Part shown: one piece after another, positions 15,013-21,394 of the stretch
How the letters are laid out: the number at the start of each line of letters is the position of its first letter
How positions within the stretch are numbered: position 1 is the stretch's first letter
Source of the DNA: JAFDVL01 sp043736395
Lineage (GTDB): Bacteria > Acidobacteriota > Blastocatellia > RBC074
DNA length: 26,104 nucleotides
Assembly (NCBI GenBank): GCA_043736395.1
Contig: JAYTCQ010000303.1
Span: 1 to 26,104 of the forward strand
Direction of reading: 5' to 3'
Program-made: the position numbers and the translations under genes
Notes under the pieces: generated by a model
Told to the model about the DNA's origin: nothing
What the model saw: only the letters and a program-made list of their open reading frames with translations
Databases searched by the model: none

Positions 15013-15912
15013 ATGAATAGTAATACTGACTACAGCCTTATTACTCCAGTTAGACCCTGCTCTTCATTGAATACGCAGACACTTTTTGACGATTCCTACG
15101 TTGAAGGAGATTTATCCCCAGTTGATCAATTTCTCAAGAATACCAAAGCTCTTAATATTTTAGCTGAGAACATGACGCCAGGAAATAGTCTGATCACATC
15201 ATTGGTTTTCCTTGGCTATATGTCCGCCGTCGAGAGTTATGTTCGAACCCTCGCTCGCAAACTAATTTTCATTGACGAACATGCACAGCACCTAGTTGAA
15301 GAAAAAAGCATTTCTTTTGGAGCTGCCTGGCATCACAAGAGTGAGTATTTGTCTGAGGCTCTTTTCGAAAACATTTCTTTTTCCGGTACGAAGGCGCTCA
15401 AAGCTGTATTTATTGATTGTCTCGGAGTGGATATACAAACAAGGGAGATCAAGGCATTATTGGATCAATATGCGAACCTGTGCCAAGTTAGACATTGCTC
15501 TATCCACCGATTTGGGATGTTAGGTACCAACAGTGCGATAGCTTTAGGTCTCAATAGGCATACTCACCTTTTAGGGAAACCCGTTTTGATTGGCAAGGCC
15601 GAACTAGAGGTCATTGGAGAAATTTTGCTGGCGTTAGTAAAAACTCTCAATAATATTGCCTATGCTTCTGTGCTAGAACGGACAGCAAATCATACTAATA
15701 CTAAATCTTATGGTGTTGAAACGACTTCACGTTATACGACCATATGGTGTTGGCACCGTTCAAGAGATAAAGGGCGTTTCACTAGATACTACAAATTGTT
15801 TTCGTCAAAACAAGACGCAACTCCTTCAAAGCCTCTTGAGGAAATGTACGAACTTTTTCGACAGAAGTATAAGCCAACCCCCTCTAAAAAAGTGAAAGTA
15901 TCAACTCGGTAA
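15013..15912 (+). CDS. HEPN-like protein, candidate ribonuclease effector
   Basis: The 299-aa protein is mostly helical. The helix around residues 60-85 (LVFLGYMSAVESYVRTLARK) and the segment QVRHCSIHRFG, with Arg160 and His165, match the RX4-6H active-site signature of HEPN-domain RNases (for example RiboL-PSP and MAE_28990 families). The C-terminal 60 residues are basic (RQKYKPTPSKKVKVSTR), suiting RNA binding. No signal peptide or membrane segment is seen. It starts 15 nt after the ATPase stop in the same transcription unit. An RNase that arrests growth on infection is the natural hypothesis, but some HEPN proteins are non-catalytic. Its stop codon lies exactly at the junction with the antitoxin pseudogene. 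Confidence 0.6.
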   Translation: MNSNTDYSLITPVRPCSSLNTQTLFDDSYVEGDLSPVDQFLKNTKALNILAENMTPGNSLITSLVFLGYMSAVESYVRTLARKLIFIDEHAQHLVEEKSISFGAAWHHKSEYLSEALFENISFSGTKALKAVFIDCLGVDIQTREIKALLDQYANLCQVRHCSIHRFGMLGTNSAIALGLNRHTHLLGKPVLIGKAELEVIGEILLALVKTLNNIAYASVLERTANHTNTKSYGVETTSRYTTIWCWHRSRDKGRFTRYYKLFSSKQDATPSKPLEEMYELFRQKYKPTPSKKVKVSTR

Positions 15913-16116
15913 AATCGGCAAAGCTTAGGATATTGACATCGAAAACCAACCCTTGAATTAACGGGGGATTACACGAGAAACCTTGCTGGAAATGACCACG
16001 GATAGCGAGCGTTTGATAAATGAGCCTATCAAATCCGCTCGTGCCAAAAAGCTGAGTAAGGCGTCAAAGCGCGTGCCGAAAATCACGACACTACATTTTG
16101 TAAGCTGGCGAAATAA
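15911..16116 (+). pseudogene. Decayed AbrB/MazE-type antitoxin gene
   Basis: The stretch aligns along its length with the intact antitoxin gene at 20582-20806, for example GAGCGTTTGAT and GCCAAAAAGCTGAG, and the shared end TAACAAAATT. It has lost about its first 20 bases, including the ATG, and carries small indels and in-frame stops (such as TAA after CCCTTGAAT). The missing 5' end coincides with the end of the HEPN gene, suggesting the cassette was inserted here. Confidence 0.85.
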
Positions 16117-16121
16117 CAAAA

Positions 16122-16424
16122 TTAATTGAGCGTCTCAATAATATGCTGCATCGGCAGAAAGAGCCGAGTCGTTTGCCCTTCCATTAAAATCTGAAACTCA
16201 TTTTTCAAATAAAATTTTCTGGCATCGTCATTGATCGCGTCTACGACGATGGCATACGCGGCGCTCCGATCATTCACTTCCATACATCGTTTTAATGCAT
16301 CGAAGAGAAGCAGCGATCCGAGACCTTTGCCTTGTGTAGTTTTATCTACGGCAAGTTTGCCGAGCAGGACGACACGAATCGCCATCGTTGGCGGAAGCTT
16401 GAATTTTTTGGGCTTCTTTCGCAT
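16122..16424 (-). pseudogene. 5'-truncated GNAT acetyltransferase toxin (TacT-like)
   Basis: The 100-aa reading frame matches the C-terminal two thirds of TacT/AtaT-type GNAT toxins: LLGKLAVDKTTQGKGLGSLL, with the acetyl-CoA loop QGKGLG (31-36), then AYAIVVDAINDDARKFYLKNEFQ and TRLFLPM. Such toxins acetylate aminoacyl-tRNA and are normally about 160-170 aa. The N-terminal strands (residues before about 60 in the family) are missing and their place is taken by a palindromic repeat starting a few bases upstream. No RHH-type (TacA) antitoxin gene is seen. It converges on the antitoxin pseudogene. It is probably inactive, though a short product from the ATG cannot be excluded. Confidence 0.75.
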
Positions 16425-16460
16425 CAGTGTGACCGCGTGTCGGTAGCCTGCGCATAAGCA

Positions 16461-16518
16461 AGGGCTGCTTCGGCAGTGTGCCCTTCAGCATTAACGAGCG
16501 CGTCGCCGAAGCAGCCCT
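16461..16518. repeat. Palindromic intergenic repeat, 14-bp stem
   Basis: AGGGCTGCTTCGGC (16461-16474) pairs perfectly with 16505-16518 across a 30-nt loop. The flanking minus-strand sequence TAGCCCGACCGTGAGGGAG (up to about 16536) is a motif I recall as abundant between genes in acidobacterial genomes; this is memory, not a search. It abuts the truncated GNAT gene and is probably what replaced its 5' end. Confidence 0.65.
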
Positions 16519-16530
16519 CCCTCACGGTCG

Positions 16531-16829
16531 GGCTACTGTCACGGAACAGAAAAAGTGTACTGCAAACATCACGGAAAGATGTAATACGAGATCATATTGA
16601 ACGTGACGAACAATTTGTCTGAGGCGTGCCACCATAAAGGACGGGGTGATTCGTGCTGAACCCGTCGTATACTCTTCCGCATAATGAGCGTGACTCATGG
16701 ACAAAACCTGAAGTACGTCGCTGGCTCGGTGCGTGTATTGTCTCAACTACAAAACCACTGCCTCCGCTTTCATCGGGTCAGAGCGCGAAAGCACGAATCT
16801 TGTCCATGAGCCAAGCCCTCAGAGGTCGC
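16531..16829. other. Gene-free stretch with an 11-bp inverted repeat
   Basis: No gene is supported here. CTCATGGACAA (16694-16704) is inverted at 16800-16810, 95 nt apart, and might be the ends of a small degenerate element. Reading frames crossing the region show no recognisable domain. Confidence 0.4.
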
Positions 16830-17378
16830 TTAATTGCTCGGACGTCCAAAAGGTCCACGCCGCCCGCTACCAATGGGCGGACTACCTTGCCCCTCTTGCA
16901 TCGCTTTGCGCAGTTCAGCCAATTTGGCTTTCTGCTCCGGCGTGAGCAATTGATAAATCGCGGATTCCGCCCTGGCCTGGATGATATGAATTTCGGTTTG
17001 CAGTTGTGTCATCTTGCTGGCCAGCGCACGCGCGGCGGCTTCGTCAAACGCCGGAGCTTCGATCAATTTTTGCATTTGTTCGGTGATCGGTTTGATCTGC
17101 TCGAAATACGGTTTAGACGCCGTCTGGGCTTGGTCGCGTAGGTTTTTGATCTGCATTTTTTGCGCATCGGTCAAACTCAGCAGACGCGCAAAGCGATCTT
17201 CCATATTGCCGCCGCTGGCAGGGCCGCCGGGGCCGCCTTGCCCTGGCCCACCGGGGCCACCTTGCCCGCCGCCTCTGACCCACGGTGGTTGGGCAACAGC
17301 AAAAACACAGCTACCAATGATGAGGGTTAAAGCAAGATTCAGGATCGCGGTTTTCAAGTTGGACATATTGATATTCAT
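16830..17378 (-). CDS. Spy/CpxP-like periplasmic protein with LTxxQ motifs
   Basis: The 182-aa product starts with a signal peptide (hydrophobic LALTLIIGSCVFAVAQ, cleavage near residue 29-30). A Gly/Pro linker with repeated GGPGGP follows (37-58), then a helical domain with two LTxxQ motifs: LTDAQ (69-73) and LTPEQ (145-149). This is the hallmark of the Spy/CpxP/CnrX group of ATP-independent periplasmic chaperones and stress sensors. The C-terminus is again Gly/Pro/Arg-rich. AGGAG lies 6-10 nt before the ATG at 17378. It is the second gene of a minus-strand unit divergent from a sensor kinase/regulator pair, the same association as cpxP-cpxAR. Confidence 0.82.
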   Translation of the reverse strand: MNINMSNLKTAILNLALTLIIGSCVFAVAQPPWVRGGGQGGPGGPGQGGPGGPASGGNMEDRFARLLSLTDAQKMQIKNLRDQAQTASKPYFEQIKPITEQMQKLIEAPAFDEAAARALASKMTQLQTEIHIIQARAESAIYQLLTPEQKAKLAELRKAMQEGQGSPPIGSGRRGPFGRPSN

Positions 17379-17465
17379 AGTCTCTCCTTCTGGTTCATAA
17401 AAATGATTGTGGTTGAGAGGACTGACGCGCGCTGCACATCAGTCCGTTTACTTTCGCAGGAAACT

Positions 17466-17651
17466 TTATCCACGCGGTCTGCCACCGCCACTGGGGCGAC
17501 CGCCGCTGCCGGGACGTTGACCTGAGGTTGCGCCATCGGGGCGACCTTTGCCATCGGGACGACCCGTTCCACCCGGTCTTTGTGCCAGAGCGGCAAAGGA
17601 CAGGCTGAAGGCTAACAAGATGGTCATAATTGTTGAGATTCGAAACTTCAT
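17466..17651 (-). CDS. Small secreted Gly/Arg/Pro-rich protein
   Basis: The 61-aa peptide has an N-terminal signal sequence (basic MKFR, hydrophobic IMTILLAFSLSFAALAQ, cleavage near residue 23). The mature part is low complexity, built on RPGG/RPDG/GRP repeats with several Arg and no Cys. A strong AAGGAGA precedes the ATG. It lies 87 nt upstream of the Spy-like gene, whose Gly/Pro linker has similar composition, and likely shares its promoter. No enzyme or domain is recognisable. The start, signal peptide and ribosome-binding site together support a real gene. Confidence 0.65.
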   Translation of the reverse strand: MKFRISTIMTILLAFSLSFAALAQRPGGTGRPDGKGRPDGATSGQRPGSGGRPSGGGRPRG

Positions 17652-17714
17652 AAAATTTTCTCCTTACTTGGTTACTGTGTTCTTACCTTAGTCGGTCGTT
17701 CCCGACGCCAATTA

Positions 17715-17757
17715 GTAAACCATAAAAAAAGTGGGTCGTGTGTAAACCTACGGTAAA
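17715..17757. promoter_or_regulatory. Candidate response-regulator boxes (GTAAA direct repeats)
   Basis: GTAAA occurs at 17742-17746 and 17753-17757, exactly 11 bp apart, with another at 17715-17719. A palindromic GTAAACTTTAC lies at 17887-17897. Tandem half-sites about one helical turn apart are how OmpR/CpxR-type regulators bind (CpxR: GTAAA-N5-GTAAA). The sites are in the divergent gap between the secreted-protein genes and the kinase. Confidence 0.45.
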
Positions 17758-17943
17758 GTGTGATGCACCTGTGTTGCCTCTGAGCAATCGTCACGACACG
17801 CCCTAAAATCAAGTGTTTCGTGCGTTTTTGCGCGAGTAAAGAGACGCTATAAAAAAGCGCGTTGCCAATGGCTTTGTAAAAATCCGGTAAACTTTACGGC
17901 GCAAAATACCGGTTTGCGCACGTCCGCTTTATACTCCTCACAG

Positions 17944-19842
17944 ATGTTTTTGCGACGAATAAAACCTGATGTCATGACGCTGAGCTTTGGAGGGCTGATC
18001 CTGCTGTTGATTCTCGCAACGATCTTCATGCATCGCGCCATCAATCGCGCCAGCGCAGGTGAGCAGCGCGAAAAACATGAACAGCTTGAGGCCGCGTTGC
18101 AGAGCACGGTCAAAGATTTCGCCGCCGCGTTGCGCGATGTGCCAGATTTGAACGGCGAGGCGAAAGCGCCTACGCAATTGGAAGGCTGGGTCAGCGAACA
18201 ATATCATCGCTGGCGCAGCAAAACAGCACAGCCGGAAATCATCCGCGCGGTCAGCATTGGCAAGCTTTCAACCAGCCATCAGGCGGAGTTTTCGCGCCTT
18301 GATAAAACGACCTTCATCAAAGCCGAATGGCCGGAAACATTGGCTGCGATGCGCGCGGACTTGCGCGCGCGCGCGCAAAACAAAGCGTTGCAACCGATGA
18401 CGCCGGGAGCCGTCGCGCAATTCCAAACGCACAATCAACTCTTCATTGCGCTGCCGTTGACCATTAGTGTAAAGCCGTTGCCACCGCCCAAATTCGTGCC
18501 GCCCACACGGAAGTTTCAGCTTCCGCCCTTTCAGCCGCCGGGGCCACCACCAGAGGGCTTAGGTCGTCCTGGTGGGCCGCCACCGTTCGTGCGCCAGCGT
18601 TGGGAAGAGCAAAAAAAACAAATTGAAGAACGGCAGAAACAGATCGAAGCCGAAATGCAAAAAGAACGACAGGCTGCCGAACTCCGCATGCAGACGCTAC
18701 GTGACGAACGCCCTGCGATGGAGCAATTGGCGGGGTATTGTTTTTTGGAATTGGACAGCGACGTTTTGCAAACGCAGTTCCTACCCAGCTTGGTCGCGCG
18801 ACATTTCAAAGCGACAGAACTCGCGAATTATCACGTTACCGCACTGATTGAGCCGCAGCAACAAACGTTCTTTGCGACCGATACGAGCGCCTTGTTTGCG
18901 TCGTTTGATGCGCAGGAAACTCTCTTTCAAGGCGAAGCCAAATCCTGGCGCGGTAATGTTCCGCCCTCGTCCCACACGCTCGTCTTGCGCGCGCAACACA
19001 AAGCAGGTTCGTTGCAAGCTGTGATGAATCGCACACGTTGGCGTAATCTCGCGCTCGGCTACGGCGTATTGTTGTTACTGTTTGCAGCAGCTTCGGCGTT
19101 ATTGATTGCCACACAACGCGCGCGCGCATTGGCGCAACGGCAAATGGAATTCGTGGCGAGCGTCACGCACGAGTTACGCACGCCACTGACCGCGATTCAA
19201 GCCGCCGGATTCAATTTATCCAGCGGGCGCGTGAATGAAGCCGAGCGCGTCAAGCAATACGGCACGATGATTCACACCGAAGGCCGTCGGTTGGCGGATT
19301 TGATTGACCAAGTGCTGAGTTATGCGCGCATCGAGTCGAGGGGGAAATCGGGCGAGTACTCGTACAACTTTCAGCCGCTCGAAGTAAGCAAACTCATCAA
19401 ACAGGCGCTCGGCGAATACGAATCCGCCTTTGCCGATTGGCACATCGAAACAAACATCGCAGCCGATTTGCCCTCCGTCAAAGCTGATGCGAATGTATTG
19501 GGCAACGCACTCAAGAACTTGCTGCAAAATGCGCTGAAATACGCCGAGCAAGGCAAATGGCTGCGTATTGAAGCGGCGCGCGTGAACAACGAAGTGCAAA
19601 TCACCGTCGCCGATCAAGGCCCCGGCATTGATCGCCGCGACCTGCCACACATCTTCGCGCCGTTTTTTCGCGCCCAAAAAATGGTGGCGTCCGCTGTGCC
19701 GGGCACAGGCTTGGGGCTGAGCTTAGTCCACGAGTACATGAAAGCGCATCACGGTCGCGTCACGGTGGATTCTGCTATCGGCAAAGGCGCGGCGTTCACG
19801 TTGCACTTGCCCATCAACACTACAAACAGAAAGCTTGCATGA
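17944..19842 (+). CDS. Membrane sensor histidine kinase
   Basis: The 632-aa kinase has a first membrane segment at about residues 11-30 and a second at 368-390. The large extracytoplasmic sensor between them contains a Pro-rich stretch (about 176-216, PPPKFVPP, GRPGGPPPF) and a Glu/Gln-rich coiled coil (218-252). The H-box FVASVTHELRTPLTAI has the phospho-acceptor His409. N-box NALKNLLQNALKYA, G1 DQGPGID, F-box FAPFF and G2 GTGLGLSL follow, so the core is intact. A HAMP domain is not evident. ATG 17944 was chosen over an in-frame TTG at 17914. Its stop overlaps the regulator start by 4 nt. The periplasmic Spy-like neighbour suggests an envelope-stress circuit like CpxA. Confidence 0.92.
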   Translation: MFLRRIKPDVMTLSFGGLILLLILATIFMHRAINRASAGEQREKHEQLEAALQSTVKDFAAALRDVPDLNGEAKAPTQLEGWVSEQYHRWRSKTAQPEIIRAVSIGKLSTSHQAEFSRLDKTTFIKAEWPETLAAMRADLRARAQNKALQPMTPGAVAQFQTHNQLFIALPLTISVKPLPPPKFVPPTRKFQLPPFQPPGPPPEGLGRPGGPPPFVRQRWEEQKKQIEERQKQIEAEMQKERQAAELRMQTLRDERPAMEQLAGYCFLELDSDVLQTQFLPSLVARHFKATELANYHVTALIEPQQQTFFATDTSALFASFDAQETLFQGEAKSWRGNVPPSSHTLVLRAQHKAGSLQAVMNRTRWRNLALGYGVLLLLFAAASALLIATQRARALAQRQMEFVASVTHELRTPLTAIQAAGFNLSSGRVNEAERVKQYGTMIHTEGRRLADLIDQVLSYARIESRGKSGEYSYNFQPLEVSKLIKQALGEYESAFADWHIETNIAADLPSVKADANVLGNALKNLLQNALKYAEQGKWLRIEAARVNNEVQITVADQGPGIDRRDLPHIFAPFFRAQKMVASAVPGTGLGLSLVHEYMKAHHGRVTVDSAIGKGAAFTLHLPINTTNRKLA

Positions 19843-20537
19843 ACACAAAACGCCGAATTTTATTGGTCGAAGATGAACCGAGCCTCGTGATGACGCTGAG
19901 TGATTTGCTCGCTAGCGAGGGCCATCGCGTGCAGGCGATTTCCGACGGGCAGGAAGGTTTTGAGACGGCGTGTCGGCAGGATTTCGACCTGCTGATTCTA
20001 GATGTGATGTTGCCGAACAAAAACGGCTTCGATATTTGCCGCGAGTTACGCGGGCGCGGCATCCAAACGCCCATTCTGATGCTAACAGCGCGCGGACAGG
20101 TGATTGACAAAGTGCTCGGACTCAAGCTCGGTGCCGATGATTATTTAACGAAGCCGTTTGACGCGATGGAACTGCTCGCCCGCGTCGAAGCATTGTTGCG
20201 CCGCGCGCCTGCAAACACTGCAATCAAATTGCCGGACACGTTTCGCTTCGGTTCGGTGCAAGTTGATTTCCGTCGGACACAGGTCAAACGTAACGGGCAT
20301 TTGGTTGATCTGTCCGCGCGCGAATTTGAACTGCTGCGGTATTTCATTCAGCAACGCGATGTCACGTTGTCGCGGCAACAATTGTTGCGCGATGTGTGGG
20401 GCTACGACGAAGAGGCGCTGACGCGCACGATTGATGTTCATGTTGGTGCGCTCCGGCAAAAGCTCGAAGACGATGCGCAGCAGCCGCGTTATTTCTTGAC
20501 GGTGCGCGGCTTCGGTTACAAGTTTGTCGAGTCTTGA
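19839..20537 (+). CDS. OmpR/PhoB-family response regulator
   Basis: The 232-aa regulator has a receiver domain with acidic pocket Glu11-Asp12, phospho-acceptor Asp55 in LLILDVMLPN, Thr83 and Lys105 (YLTKPF), followed by an OmpR-type winged helix: VDLSAREFELLRYF, RQQLLRDVWGYD, TRTIDVHVGALRQKLE and the C-terminal hairpin TVRGFGYKF. All switch residues are present. ATGA overlap with the kinase (19839-19842) implies coupled translation and a cognate pair. Likely targets are the divergent secreted-protein genes, where GTAAA repeats are found. Confidence 0.95.
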   Translation: MNTKRRILLVEDEPSLVMTLSDLLASEGHRVQAISDGQEGFETACRQDFDLLILDVMLPNKNGFDICRELRGRGIQTPILMLTARGQVIDKVLGLKLGADDYLTKPFDAMELLARVEALLRRAPANTAIKLPDTFRFGSVQVDFRRTQVKRNGHLVDLSAREFELLRYFIQQRDVTLSRQQLLRDVWGYDEEALTRTIDVHVGALRQKLEDDAQQPRYFLTVRGFGYKFVES

Positions 20538-20581
20538 AGGGGTGTTATACAAAAGTTATAGGAGCGAGGGAGGCGAGAAAT

Positions 20582-20806
20582 ATGCAAAAAAACTTAACGG
20601 CAATTGGTAACAGCTTGGGGATCGTCATTGAAAAACCAATTCTTGATTTGCTGGAGATTACGCGCGAAACCTTAGTGGAAATGACTACGGATGGCGAGCG
20701 TTTGATTATTGCGCCGATCAAATCTGCAGGTGCCAAAAAGCTGAGCGCGGCGTCAAAGCGCGTGCTGAAAAATCACAATACTACTTTTGGGAAACTGGCG
20801 AACTAA
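20582..20806 (+). CDS. AbrB/MazE/SpoVT-type antitoxin, toxin partner absent
   Basis: The 74-aa protein has the swapped-hairpin AbrB fold signature: LTAIGNSLGIVIEKPILDLL (residues 5-24), then LVEMTTDGERLIIAPI. The tail KNHNTTFGKLAN resembles antitoxins that pair with Doc/Fic toxins, which normally follow directly. Here the next 580 bp hold only repeat debris, so it is an orphan or the toxin was lost. A GGAGG-type site about 9 nt upstream supports the ATG; an in-frame reading from 20534 would start upstream of that site. A decayed paralogue is at 15911-16116. The gene is 44 nt behind the response regulator. Confidence 0.85.
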   Translation: MQKNLTAIGNSLGIVIEKPILDLLEITRETLVEMTTDGERLIIAPIKSAGAKKLSAASKRVLKNHNTTFGKLAN

Positions 20807-20819
20807 CAAAATTTGAAAA

Positions 20820-21110
20820 TTAAATCCGGTGCTACGCTGAAGGCGCAGTCAGATGGTAGCCAGTGGCAAAACCGTTGCAAACGGTCGCCGCCTCTGGTTA
20901 GTACGTTAAGCCATTGCGTGTCCTGAAGGGACGCGAAGAAATATTTCCAGAGCGAAGTTTACAAAAATTCTGCCGCCCCCGCTGGGGCTTGGGGATTCGG
21001 TGTTATCACTACCAGGGGTTGCGCGAAGACGCTTACCCCTGGCTACCTGCTTGATGCCCCTACGCGGTGCCTGACAATTGCCGGAGTTAATTTTTGAGAC
21101 CACCCGACAC
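20820..21110. repeat. Degenerate intergenic repeat block with hairpins
   Basis: No gene is supported. The block holds a stem CCAGGGGT (21012-21019) with ACCCCTGG (21035-21042), extended inside by GCG/CGC, and a small ACCGTT/AACGGT hairpin near 20868-20882. Phrases such as GTGTCCTGAAGGGACGC and TGCCCCTACGCGG resemble a non-coding repeat family I recall from several environmental phyla; this is memory only. Six-frame readings are short and basic without domains. Confidence 0.45.
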
Positions 21111-21190
21111 CATTAACTTTGTGGCTTTCATCCACACAAACCAACTTTTCATGTGACGTGGATTCCCATCCATAAAATCCTTCGGTAGCA

Positions 21191-21228
21191 CATTCGGAAT
21201 CGCAAACGAGCCGTTTACGATACACTTT
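21191..21228 (-). repeat. Second copy of the 38-bp repeat
   Basis: On the minus strand this differs at only two positions from 11478-11515. The inverted partner that makes a 14-bp stem in the other copy is not seen here. Confidence 0.75.
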
Positions 21229-21394
21229 AACTTAATTCTGCTACTGCTTCTCACACCTGCCACACAACAGAATTTAAGCCCAAGTTAAGTATGATTTTAG
21301 ATTTACTTAACACTGAATTGTTAGCCTGCCTCACTAAATTTACCAAATAAATTATTGCCAGTAATTGAACTACCAAAGTTTAAGGAGTCCTGTT

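Noticed and set aside
16522..16746. 74-aa minus-strand frame
   Set aside because: It lies in repeat-containing debris, ends in the repeat, has no recognisable domain and no clear ribosome-binding site.
16653..17141. 162-aa plus-strand frame
   Set aside because: Most of it is antisense to the Spy-like gene, which has a signal peptide, LTxxQ motifs and a ribosome-binding site.
21043..21225. 60-aa minus-strand frame
   Set aside because: It consists of repeat sequence including the 38-bp unit; no start signal or domain.
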